From an uncultured Frankiales bacterium (GTDB lineage: Bacteria; Actinomycetota; Actinomycetes; Mycobacteriales; SCTD01): a DNA stretch of 14,297 nucleotides. The notes below the pieces were generated by a model. The model was given only the letters and a program-made list of their open reading frames with translations. It made no database searches and was not told the origin of the DNA. Shown here piece by piece: positions 6,835 through 14,297 of the stretch (its first letter is position 1; each line of letters opens with the position of its first letter). Both the position numbers and the translations under genes were made by a program. The stretch covers positions 1 to 14,297 of the forward strand of contig CAMLIA010000114.1 of the NCBI GenBank assembly GCA_946479905.1, read 5' to 3'.

Positions 6835-7392
6835 CTACCCCGGCGCTCCCCGCGGAAGCACGGGTCCCGGCAGCGGTGTCTCGAACGGGAAGTCGCGCTG
6901 CGGCCGCCACACGTGGTCGCGGCCCTTCTCGAACAGGGTGAACCCCCACGTCCGGAACCGCGCGTCGTAGCTCGCCAGCTCCTCGAACGCCCGGTCGAGC
7001 AGCTCGGCGGAGACCTCGTGGGCCACCGTCACGTGCGGGTGGTACGGGAAGCTGATCTCGCGCTGCAGCGGGCCGCTGCGGACCTCGGCCTCGATCCGCT
7101 CGCACTCGCTGATGCCCTGCGCGAGCGGGACGAAGACCACCGGGGACACCGGCCGGAAGGTCCCGGAGCCGCGCAGGTGGATGAGGAACGGCTCGTGGCG
7201 CCGCGCGACCGCCTGCAGGTGCGCCTCGACGGCCCCGAGGTCGTCGGTGTGCATCGCCGTCGGCGGCAGCAGCGTGACGTGCGGCGGGATCTGGTGGGCG
7301 TTGGGGTCACCGAGCCGCTCCCGCCAGCCCTGCAGCTCGCTGGTGTACGGCTCGGGGATGCCGATGGCCACCCCGATGTCCCGCCTGGCCAT
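6835..7392 (-). CDS. 2'-5' RNA ligase family protein (2H phosphoesterase superfamily)
   Basis: Cytosolic protein of 185 residues with the two HxT motifs that define the 2H superfamily: H38-V-T40 (PPHVTLLPP) and H120-V-T122 (YHPHVTVAH). These paired histidines form the active site for hydrolysis or ligation of 2'-5' or cyclic phosphodiesters in RNA or nucleotides. The size matches LigT/ThpR-type proteins. Which reaction this one performs cannot be told from sequence. The ATG at 7392 shares one base with the trpS stop (TGATG), so translation is probably coupled to trpS. The conserved GVAIGIPEP near the N-terminus supports this start. Its place directly after trpS hints at a role in tRNA or RNA processing, but this is inference from context only. 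Confidence 0.88.
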   Translation of the reverse strand: MARRDIGVAIGIPEPYTSELQGWRERLGDPNAHQIPPHVTLLPPTAMHTDDLGAVEAHLQAVARRHEPFLIHLRGSGTFRPVSPVVFVPLAQGISECERIEAEVRSGPLQREISFPYHPHVTVAHEVSAELLDRAFEELASYDARFRTWGFTLFEKGRDHVWRPQRDFPFETPLPGPVLPRGAPG

Positions 7393-8378
7393 CAGGCCGG
7401 CGCCAGCAACCCGATCCGGTCCCGCACGCTGGTCATCGTCGCCGACGCCACCTCGCGTGCCACCACCGCCCCCTCGCGCAGCACGTCGTCGAGGTGGCCG
7501 GGGTCGGCGATGAGCTCGTCGAAGGCCTTGCGGACCGGGGCGAACATCGCGATGACCGCGTCCGCGACGTCGGCCTTGAAGTCGCCGTACCCCTTCCCGG
7601 CGTACTCCGCCTCCAGGTCCGGGACCGGCGTGCCGGAGGCGACCGAGAGGATGGTGAGCAGGTTGGAGATGCCCGGCTTCTCCGCGACGTCGTAGGTCAC
7701 CTCGCGTCCGGTGTCGGTGACCGCGCTCTTGATCTTCTTGAGCGTCTGCTTGTCGTCCTCGATCACCCACAGCACGCCCGGGCCGCCGCGGCTGGTGCTC
7801 ATCTTGGCGGTGGGGTCCTGCAGGTCCTTGATCCGCTCGGCCGACTTCTGCACGTAGGGGTCCGGGACGGTGAAGGTGTCGCCGTAGCGGTTGTTGAAGC
7901 GCTGCGCCAGGTCGCGGGTCAGCTCGAGGTGCTGGCGCTGGTCCTCACCGACCGGGACCGCGTGCGCCTGGTAGAGCAGGATGTCGGCGGCCTGCAGAAT
8001 CGGGTAGTTGAACAGCCCGACGTTCCCGCCGCCCTTCTCCTTGAACTGGGTCATCCGGTTCGCCTCGCCGAAGCCGGTGAGGCAGGACAGCACCCAGGCC
8101 AGCTCGGGGTGCTCGGGGATGTGCGACTGCGCGAACAGCGCGCTCTTGGTCGGATCGACGCCCATGGCGATGAGCTCGGCGATCAGCTTGCGGCACTGCT
8201 GCCGCAGCTCTGCCGGGTCGGGCGTGATCGTCAGCGAGTGCAGGTCGGCCATGAAGAAGAAGCACTCGAACTCGTCCTGCATCGCCGCCCAGTGCCGGAC
8301 CGCGCCCAGGTAGTTGCCGAGGTGCTTGCCGGCACCGGTCGGCTGGATCCCTGAGAGCACTCGCCTGCGTTCGGACAT
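7392..8378 (-). CDS. trpS: Tryptophanyl-tRNA synthetase
   Basis: Class I aminoacyl-tRNA synthetase that charges tRNA-Trp. The 328-residue product has the HIGH-equivalent in PTGAGKHLGNY (13-23, HLGN at 19-22), AQSHIPEH (83-90), VGEDQRQHLELTRDLA (143-158), and the KMSKS-equivalent K192-M-S-T-S196. Length is normal for bacterial TrpS, and no residue I would expect is missing. The start is placed at the ATG at 8378 (MSERRR): it lies exactly 7 nt after a TAGGAT -10 box. An in-frame ATG 9 nt further upstream (8387) falls inside that -10 box and would not be on the transcript. First gene of a three-gene operon with the RNA ligase-like and YihY-like genes. Confidence 0.97.
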   Translation of the reverse strand: MSERRRVLSGIQPTGAGKHLGNYLGAVRHWAAMQDEFECFFFMADLHSLTITPDPAELRQQCRKLIAELIAMGVDPTKSALFAQSHIPEHPELAWVLSCLTGFGEANRMTQFKEKGGGNVGLFNYPILQAADILLYQAHAVPVGEDQRQHLELTRDLAQRFNNRYGDTFTVPDPYVQKSAERIKDLQDPTAKMSTSRGGPGVLWVIEDDKQTLKKIKSAVTDTGREVTYDVAEKPGISNLLTILSVASGTPVPDLEAEYAGKGYGDFKADVADAVIAMFAPVRKAFDELIADPGHLDDVLREGAVVAREVASATMTSVRDRIGLLAPA

Positions 8379-8385
8379 GCTGTGC

Positions 8386-8391
8386 ATCCTA
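8386..8391 (-). promoter_or_regulatory. -10 box of trpS promoter (leaderless)
   Basis: Minus-strand TAGGAT fits TANNNT and is followed by GCACAGC and then the trpS ATG at 8378, a 7-nt spacing that places the start codon at +1. No recognisable -35 box. It shares the TA at 8390-8391 with the opposing -10 box of the flavoprotein gene. I see no T-box leader, and there is no room for one. Confidence 0.6.
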
Positions 8392-8395
8392 GGTT
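8390..8395 (+). promoter_or_regulatory. -10 box of the GGR-family flavoprotein gene (leaderless)
   Basis: TAGGTT fits TANNNT and is followed by 6 nt and the GTG at 8402, consistent with a leaderless message. It overlaps the minus-strand trpS -10 box by 2 bp through a CCTAGG palindrome at 8388-8393, so polymerase cannot open both at once. Confidence 0.5.
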
Positions 8396-8401
8396 TGGCC
8401 C

Positions 8402-9529
8402 GTGTTCGACGTCGCGGTGATAGGTGCGGGACCCGCCGGCGCCGCGGCCGCGCTGTCCGCGCTGCGCTCCCGGCCCGGCTGCCGGGTGCTGCTCGTGGAC
8501 AAGTCGGACTTCCCCCGTGACAAGTCCTGCGGCGACGGGATCGCCCCGCACGCCCTCGACGAGCTCGCCCGGCTGGGGGTCGCGGACATCCTGCTCGACC
8601 AGCGCCCGGTACGCCGGCTGCGGCTCGTCAGCCCCCGCGGCACCGAGGCCGCGACGCGCGTGCCACGCCCGAGCTACGTGGTGCCCAGGACGGTCTTCGA
8701 CGGCCGGCTGGTCGAGGCGGCCGTCGCACGCGGTGCCACCTTCCGCCGGCAGACCGTCCGGTCGTTCGAGGAGCTCGAGGCCCGGGTCGTCGTCGGGGCC
8801 GACGGGGCGAACGGCACGACGCGGCGGCTGCTCGGGCTGCCGAAGCCGTCGGAGCACACCGTGGCCGTGGCGGTCCGCGGCTACATCCCATGGGAGACAG
8901 CCGATCCGGAGCAGGTCATCGTCATGGACGGCCGCGACTGGCCGGCGTACGCCTGGCGCTTCGACACCGGCCGCGGGACCGCGAACGTCGGGTTCGGGAT
9001 GCTGCTGCCGTCGCTGCGCGCGCTGCCGCACGGCCGGGACGCGCTGCACGAGCGGCTGGTCGAGCTGCTCCCCGAAGCGGCCGGTGCGGAGCGGCTGCGG
9101 TCGCACCACCTCCCGCTGTCGACCGGACGGCCCGTCCAGCCGTCCGGACGGGTGCTGCTCGCGGGCGACGCAGCCTCGCTCGTGAACCCGCTGACCGGGG
9201 AGGGCATCTACTACGCACTGCTGTCGGGCCGGCTGGCCGGGGCGGCGGCGGTGTCTGCGGTGGACCCGGGGTCGTCGTACCGGGCTGCGCTCGAGCGCGA
9301 GCTGGGCCGGCACCTCCGGCACACCTCCGCCCTGGCCTGGGCCACGTCGCACCAGCGGGTGCTCGACGCGGGCGTCCGGGCCGTGCGCTCGGACCCGGCA
9401 GCGATGCACGCCCTGGTGGAGGTCGGGCTGGGGCGTGGGCTGGTGACCGCACCCCTGCTACGGGCGTTGGGTGCGGAGGCTGGCCGCTCGGTCCGGAGGC
9501 GGTTGTGGATGTCCACAGGCGGTCCGTGA
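8402..9529 (+). CDS. FAD-dependent oxidoreductase, geranylgeranyl reductase family
   Basis: 375-residue flavoprotein of the geranylgeranyl reductase family, whose members saturate isoprenoid double bonds in menaquinone side chains, archaeal lipids or chlorophyll. It opens with VFDVAVIGAGPAGAAAA, the dinucleotide-binding G8-x-G10-xx-G13. It has the family mark FPRDKSCGDG (37-46), a GADGANGTTR block, and the second FAD motif LLAGDAASLVNPLTGEG (G255-D256). The layout resembles mycobacterial MenJ, so hydrogenation of menaquinone is a reasonable guess, but no quinone gene is nearby and the substrate is not shown by sequence. The GTG at 8402 is forced by the GxGxxG fold beginning at residue 8 and by the -10 box 6 nt upstream. 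Divergent from trpS; ends 40 nt before the HNH gene. Confidence 0.85.
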   Translation: MFDVAVIGAGPAGAAAALSALRSRPGCRVLLVDKSDFPRDKSCGDGIAPHALDELARLGVADILLDQRPVRRLRLVSPRGTEAATRVPRPSYVVPRTVFDGRLVEAAVARGATFRRQTVRSFEELEARVVVGADGANGTTRRLLGLPKPSEHTVAVAVRGYIPWETADPEQVIVMDGRDWPAYAWRFDTGRGTANVGFGMLLPSLRALPHGRDALHERLVELLPEAAGAERLRSHHLPLSTGRPVQPSGRVLLAGDAASLVNPLTGEGIYYALLSGRLAGAAAVSAVDPGSSYRAALERELGRHLRHTSALAWATSHQRVLDAGVRAVRSDPAAMHALVEVGLGRGLVTAPLLRALGAEAGRSVRRRLWMSTGGP

Positions 9530-9569
9530 CGGCTCGCCTCGCGGACGGACGTCGGCCAGCCTTCCGGTC

Positions 9570-10727
9570 ATGGAACTGCTCGACCAGCTGAGCTCCCTCG
9601 TGGACGAGCTCGCTGCCGTGCCCCTCGACGAGCTGACCGATGAGCAGGTCCGGGCGCACGCGCTGTCGGCGGAGCGCCAGGCGGGTCGGCTGCGGGGCAT
9701 CGCCTCCCGGGCCCTCGGCGAGGTGCAGCACCGCGCACCCGAGGGCTGCGCCTGGTGGTGGCGCGACGAGCTCGGCCTGAGCGGGGAGGCGGCCGGGCAC
9801 GCCGTCCGACGAGCACGCGACCTGCGGGAGCTGCCCACGGTGGCGCAGGCCGTCGTGTCCGGCGAGCTGCCGCTGGACAAGGCGGGCGCGCTCACTCCGC
9901 TCGTCGGGAAGCTCGAGGAGGACCTGCTGACCGACTCCGAGCCGGCCCTGGTGGAGGGCGCGCAGCAGCGCACGGTGGACGGAGTCCGGCAGTGGGTGCG
10001 CAGCATCATCGCCCTCAACTCCGAGCGAGACCTGGACGCCGAGCAGGCCGCCGCGTCCGAGGCCCGGATGTTCCACTACCGCCTCGGACCGGACGGCCTC
10101 GTCCGCGGCCGGTTCGCTGTGCCGGCCGAGTCGTTCGAGCCCGTCGCCACCGTCCTGGAGCCGATGGCGCGCCGCGCCGACGCGCTGGACACCCGTCACG
10201 CCGCTCAACGACGGGTCGATGCGTTCGTCGAGGTCTTCGAGGGCGCAGCCCGGTGGATGGACCTCCCTCATGCGGGTGGACAGCGCGCCCAGGTCAGCTA
10301 CGTCCTCAGTGCCGAGTGGGCCGCCGCCCAGCAGTGGGCGCCGCCGGCCACCGGGGCGTGGATGGGACCGGTCACACGCGCCCGGGTCGAAGCCGTCCTC
10401 TGCGACGCCCGGCTGTCCCGGGTGCTGCTCGACGAGGACGGCCAGGTGCAGAGCCTCGAGGCTGTCAACGACCAGATCACCCGCGCCCAGCGCAGAGCGG
10501 TGTCCGCCCGCGACCGCTGCTGCGTGGCCAAGGGCTGCTCCCGACCACCCGCGTTCTGCGATGTCCACCACCTGCGCGCCCGCGAGGACGGCGGGCCCAC
10601 CACCGTCGACAACTTGGTCCTGCTGTGCCGCCGGCACCACGTGATGTGGCACGACGGCCGGCTGCTCCTCACCGACCTCCGCGTGCCTTGGCTGCGCAAG
10701 CCGCTCGACCCACCCATGGTGGCGTGA
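9570..10727 (+). CDS. DUF222 / HNH endonuclease-like protein
   Basis: 385 residues with a DUF222 (13E12-type) region over roughly the first 290 residues and a C-terminal HNH nuclease fold. The HNH part shows C317/C318 and C323, then DVHHLRAREDGG (H333, H334), N348 in TVDNLVLLC, C353, and HH at 356-357 followed by MWHDG: a Cys-bearing ββα-metal arrangement with all key residues present, so metal-dependent DNA cleavage is possible. Such proteins occur in many copies in actinobacterial genomes and their role is unknown; some are linked to mobile or repeat elements, but I see no flanking repeats here. The ATG at 9570 begins a typical LLDQLSSLVDELAAV opening; no clear ribosome-binding site or -10 box precedes it. 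Convergent with the DUF2505 genes, 12 nt apart. Confidence 0.86.
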   Translation: MELLDQLSSLVDELAAVPLDELTDEQVRAHALSAERQAGRLRGIASRALGEVQHRAPEGCAWWWRDELGLSGEAAGHAVRRARDLRELPTVAQAVVSGELPLDKAGALTPLVGKLEEDLLTDSEPALVEGAQQRTVDGVRQWVRSIIALNSERDLDAEQAAASEARMFHYRLGPDGLVRGRFAVPAESFEPVATVLEPMARRADALDTRHAAQRRVDAFVEVFEGAARWMDLPHAGGQRAQVSYVLSAEWAAAQQWAPPATGAWMGPVTRARVEAVLCDARLSRVLLDEDGQVQSLEAVNDQITRAQRRAVSARDRCCVAKGCSRPPAFCDVHHLRAREDGGPTTVDNLVLLCRRHHVMWHDGRLLLTDLRVPWLRKPLDPPMVA

Positions 10728-10739
10728 CGGGCCCTCGGT

Positions 10740-11228
10740 TCAGGCCAGGACCGCGCGCACCAGCGCTTCCTCCGCAGACGCGATCCGCGTGATCTGGTCC
10801 AGGATGAACGACTCGATCCGCCCGCCGACGACCGGCACCGACACGCTGACCTCCGCGGAGGTGAGGTGCCGGCTGCCGCCTGCGCAGGGCTCGATCCGTT
10901 GCGTCCCCCGTATCCGGACTGGCGCGCCGGGGATCTCGGCCGTCCACGTGCAGTCGCGCGCGCCGTCCACCTGAGGGGCCCAGCGGTCGGTGGTGACGAT
11001 GAGCAGGTCAGCCGGCGCGAGCTTGGCGATGAAGCCCGGCAACGGCTCGGCCCGGCGGGACATGACGAGCTCGACTGAGCCGTCTGGGTGCTCGGTGCGG
11101 CTGAGCATTCGACAACCGTCCCCGAGGTGCGCCGCGACCTGATCCGCCCATGACGGGCCGGACAGAACCGCGAAGACCGCCTCGACGTCCCGGTCCCCTT
11201 CGGTCACATGCCCGGTGCGCTTGCCCAT
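10740..11228 (-). CDS. DUF2505 family protein, downstream copy of tandem pair
   Basis: 162-residue soluble protein without signal peptide or membrane helix, homologous along its length to the neighbouring DUF2505 gene. Shared landmarks are DVEAVFAVLSGPSWA, LSRTEHPDGSVELVMSRR, LPGFIAKL, TDRWAP, GAPVRIRGTQRIEP and the VPVVGGRIESFI block followed by a helical end. The family is related to SRPBCC/START-like ligand-binding folds; no ligand or activity is established as far as I know. This copy is the more diverged of the two: its N-terminus (MGKRTGHVTEGD) has lost the usual KFSVSYD strand pattern. The ATG at 11228 starts 1 nt after the stop of the upstream copy, so the pair is surely co-transcribed. 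Function not assigned. Confidence 0.85.
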   Translation of the reverse strand: MGKRTGHVTEGDRDVEAVFAVLSGPSWADQVAAHLGDGCRMLSRTEHPDGSVELVMSRRAEPLPGFIAKLAPADLLIVTTDRWAPQVDGARDCTWTAEIPGAPVRIRGTQRIEPCAGGSRHLTSAEVSVSVPVVGGRIESFILDQITRIASAEEALVRAVLA

Positions 11229-11229
11229 G

Positions 11230-11721
11230 TCAGCTGACGAGGCCTCGCAGCACGTCAGCCTCCGACGCCGTCAGCTTCTTGGTCATCCCGACGGCGACGT
11301 CCTCGGCCTTGCCACCGATCAGCGGGATGGACGCCTTGATCTCGCCCTCGACCACGTAGGTGCAACCCCCGGAGGCCGGCTCGAGACGCATCGTGCCGGC
11401 GACCTTCACCGGCGACCCGGGCGTGTCCGCCCTCCACGTCCCCGCCCGGACGCCGTCGGCGGACGCCGCCCACGTGTCCGTCTGCGTGACCCGCCCGTCC
11501 GACGGCAGGAACTTCTGCAGGAACCCGGGGATGCCGTCGGGGAGCCGCCGCGTCACGACCAGCGTGACGGCGTCACCGGCGCCGACTGTGCGGGACACGA
11601 CCTTGCTCTCGTCCTGCAGGCCGGCGGCCTTGGCCGTCGCCCAGCCCTCACCGCTGATCGCGGCGTACGCCGTCTCCACGTCCGCGGGGATGTCGTAGGA
11701 CACCGAGAACTTCTTCGACAC
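11230..11721 (-). CDS. DUF2505 family protein, upstream copy of tandem pair
   Basis: 163-residue soluble protein of the actinobacterial DUF2505 family (SRPBCC-like fold expected). It opens with KKFSVSYDIPADVETAYAAISGEGWA and continues with VVSRTVGAGDAVTLVVTRRL, IPGFLQKFLP, TDTWAA, GSPVKVAGTMRLEP and ASIPLIGGKAEDVAV, ending in a C-terminal helix: the helix-grip pattern of lipid- or ligand-binding proteins. The start is the GTG at 11721, with a clear AGGGAG ribosome-binding site (11732-11727) 5 nt upstream that overlaps the stop codon of the CNNM/CorC gene, indicating coupling to it. No enzyme residues are recognisable. Co-transcription with a CNNM/CorC membrane protein may hint at an envelope-related role (inference only). 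Confidence 0.88.
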   Translation of the reverse strand: MSKKFSVSYDIPADVETAYAAISGEGWATAKAAGLQDESKVVSRTVGAGDAVTLVVTRRLPDGIPGFLQKFLPSDGRVTQTDTWAASADGVRAGTWRADTPGSPVKVAGTMRLEPASGGCTYVVEGEIKASIPLIGGKAEDVAVGMTKKLTASEADVLRGLVS

Positions 11722-11730
11722 GGGAACTCC

Positions 11731-13014
11731 CTAGGACGGGGCTTCGACCTCCGGAACGATAGGCGCAACCCGCACCCGGCTCACCCTCCGGCCGTCGAGC
11801 TCGGTGACCTCGAGCCGGTGGTGGTCCGCCTCGACGGCGTCGCCGACGCGTGGCAGGTGCCCGAGGGTCGCCATGACGAACCCGGCCAGCGTCTCGTACG
11901 GCCCCTCGGGCAGCCGGACACCGGTCTGCTCCTGGAACTCGTCGAGGTTGAGCAGCCCGTCGGCCTCCATCTCGCCGCCGGGGAAGCGCAGCGCCTGCTC
12001 GGGGGCGTCGTACTCGTCGCGGATGTCGCCGATGACCTCCTCGATGAGGTCCTCGAGGGTGACGATGCCGGCGGTGCCGCCGTACTCGTCGACGACGATC
12101 GCGAGGTGCTGACCCTCGCGGCGCATCTCGGACAGCGCGGCGAGCACCTTCTTGGTCCCGGGGAGCATCTTCACGTCCCGCGTGACGTCGCTGACCTTGG
12201 TGGTACGAGCCTTGGCGGCGGGCAGCAGCAGGTCGCGCACGTGCACGAACCCGGCGATGTCGTCCTGGGAGGAGCGGGCCACCGGGTACCGCGAGTGCGG
12301 CTGGTCAGCGGTGACCTTCGCCGCGCGGGCGACCGTCATGGAGTGCTCGAGGAACTCCACCTCGGTGCGCGGGATCATGACCTCCCGGATCTGCCGCTCG
12401 CCGGCGGCGAACACCTCGTCGATGAGCTTGCGCTCGTCGCGGGTGAGCGACTCGTGCGAGGCGACCAGCCCGCGCAGCTCCTCCTCCGTGATGGCGTCGC
12501 GCCGGGCGGTGGGGTCACCGCCGAGCATCCGCACCAGCACGTCGGTGGTCCGGGACAGGAACCAGATCGCGGGGCGGGCCAGCCGGGCGAAGCGGTCCAC
12601 GACGGGTGCCAGCAGCAGGGCGGTGCCCTGCGCGCGCTGCAGCGCGAGCCGCTTCGGGGCCAGCTCGCCGACCGTGATGGCGACGTAGGAGATCGTCAGC
12701 GTGATGAGGATCAGCGAGACGACGCCCTTGTACTCGCCGAACAGCCCCAGGTGCTTCTCGAGGTGGTGCGACAGCCGCGCCTCGCCGAACGCCGCGGACA
12801 GGAAGCCTGCGGCGGTGACGCCGATCTGGACGGCCGCGAGGAAGCGGTTGGGGTTCTCCGACAGGGCAGCGACGCGGCGGCCGCGCTTGCTGTCGGCCAT
12901 GCCCTTGATCTGGCTCTCCCGCAGCGAGACGAGCGCGATCTCGCTCGCGACGAAGACACCGCCGAACAGGATGAGAGCGAGGATGAGCGCGATGCTCACC
13001 AGCACGTCGGTCAC
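11731..13014 (-). CDS. CNNM/CorC-family membrane protein (hemolysin-type, CBS domains)
   Basis: 427-residue inner-membrane protein. Domains in order: a CNNM (DUF21) transmembrane domain (about 1-160) with hydrophobic helices near 4-24, 57-76, 97-115 and 129-155 and the motif GELAPKRLALQ (116-126); a CBS pair (about 205-330) with EVMIPRTEVEFL and VVDEYGGTAGIVTLEDLIEEVIGD; and a CorC_HlyC domain (about 340-420). Family members act in Mg2+ export or homeostasis (CorB/CorC, CNNM), with the CBS pair binding ATP-Mg in characterised homologues; the hemolysin label is historical. The GTG start at 13014 is preceded by a G-run that can serve as ribosome-binding site. It leads an operon with the two DUF2505 genes. 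Substrate is inferred from family only. Confidence 0.92.
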   Translation of the reverse strand: MTDVLVSIALILALILFGGVFVASEIALVSLRESQIKGMADSKRGRRVAALSENPNRFLAAVQIGVTAAGFLSAAFGEARLSHHLEKHLGLFGEYKGVVSLILITLTISYVAITVGELAPKRLALQRAQGTALLLAPVVDRFARLARPAIWFLSRTTDVLVRMLGGDPTARRDAITEEELRGLVASHESLTRDERKLIDEVFAAGERQIREVMIPRTEVEFLEHSMTVARAAKVTADQPHSRYPVARSSQDDIAGFVHVRDLLLPAAKARTTKVSDVTRDVKMLPGTKKVLAALSEMRREGQHLAIVVDEYGGTAGIVTLEDLIEEVIGDIRDEYDAPEQALRFPGGEMEADGLLNLDEFQEQTGVRLPEGPYETLAGFVMATLGHLPRVGDAVEADHHRLEVTELDGRRVSRVRVAPIVPEVEAPS

Positions 13015-13070
13015 GGCGCGCCCCCCGTCAGGAGACGCGCCTGCCTACTCGGGGGGGAATCCACGCCGCA

Positions 13071-13076
13071 AGCCTA
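13071..13076 (-). promoter_or_regulatory. Candidate -10 box for the CNNM-DUF2505 operon
   Basis: Minus-strand TAGGCT fits TANNNT and lies in the 78-nt gap between the isocitrate dehydrogenase stop and the CNNM start, giving a leader of roughly 50 nt. No convincing -35 box, and a TANNNT match alone is weak evidence. A run of seven C/G bases lies between it and the start codon. Confidence 0.28.
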
Positions 13077-13092
13077 GCCAGCGACCCGCCGC

Positions 13093-14297
<1,205 letters not shown>

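Noticed and set aside
5728..7695. Long plus-strand open frame opposite the yihY-like, ligase and trpS genes (about 655 codons)
   Set aside because: Runs across three well-supported genes on the other strand, has Arg/Glu/Asp-rich composition and no motif; antisense shadow.
8379..8387. Alternative upstream ATG for trpS (8387)
   Set aside because: It falls inside the TAGGAT -10 box, so it would not be transcribed from that promoter; the ATG at 8378 fits better.
9504..9517. Inverted repeat TGTGGA-TG-TCCACA, resembling paired DnaA-box halves or an operator
   Set aside because: It lies inside the 3' end of the flavoprotein gene, is a single short palindrome of a kind expected by chance in 14 kb, and has no cluster of similar boxes around it.
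9530..10739. DUF222/HNH gene as part of a mobile element
   Set aside because: No transposase, integrase, target-site duplication or terminal inverted repeats could be seen on either side.
11215..13077. Long plus-strand open frame opposite the DUF2505 and CNNM genes (about 620 codons)
   Set aside because: Spans several real genes and their gaps, with no domain and biased composition; antisense shadow.

Overview
The window is high-GC DNA, densely coded on both strands, with GTG starts, 1-4 nt gene overlaps and several starts only 6-7 nt downstream of a TANNNT -10 box (leaderless mRNAs). Together with a monomeric-type NADP isocitrate dehydrogenase, a DUF222/HNH protein, DUF2505 proteins and an sdhCDAB operon whose subunits resemble those of Streptomyces, this points to a chromosomal segment of an actinomycete. 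From memory, the order sdhCDAB / D-Ala-D-Ala carboxypeptidase / trpS region resembles Streptomyces. I cannot resolve the family. I saw no tRNA, rRNA, CRISPR array, insertion sequence or phage gene. No stretch over about 80 bases lacks a gene.

Layout. (1) 1-1227, minus: N-terminal 409 codons of a B12-dependent methylmalonyl-CoA mutase catalytic subunit, running off the left edge. (2) 1258-4457, plus: a compact sdhC-sdhD-sdhA-sdhB operon for a membrane-bound succinate:quinone oxidoreductase, divergent from the mutase across a 30-nt promoter region. (3) 4500-5615, plus: secreted D-alanyl-D-alanine carboxypeptidase. (4) 8378 down to 5623, minus: trpS, then a 2'-5' RNA ligase-like (2H phosphoesterase) gene, then a YihY-family membrane protein; the operon converges on dacA. 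(5) 8402-9529, plus: geranylgeranyl-reductase-family flavoprotein, divergent from trpS with overlapping -10 boxes. (6) 9570-10727, plus: DUF222/HNH endonuclease-like protein. (7) 13014 down to 10740, minus: CNNM/CorC membrane protein followed by two tandem DUF2505 genes. (8) 14297 down to 13093, minus: C-terminal part of monomeric isocitrate dehydrogenase, running off the right edge.

Most of the window is ordinary housekeeping. The mutase (making succinyl-CoA from propionyl-CoA-derived methylmalonyl-CoA) and SDH (oxidising succinate) face each other and could be co-expressed. The observation most worth following is in SdhA. The fold, operon, iron-sulfur subunit and membrane anchors look normal. 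However, the His that carries covalent FAD is Ala (A43), the catalytic Arg is Ala (A283), and a substrate-pocket Phe is Leu (L117), with further changes at conserved flavin-site positions. The spacing between these sites and the retained active-site residues matches canonical SdhA, so an alignment error is unlikely. This is either a non-covalent, functionally altered SDH-like complex or a flavoprotein that has lost its usual activity.
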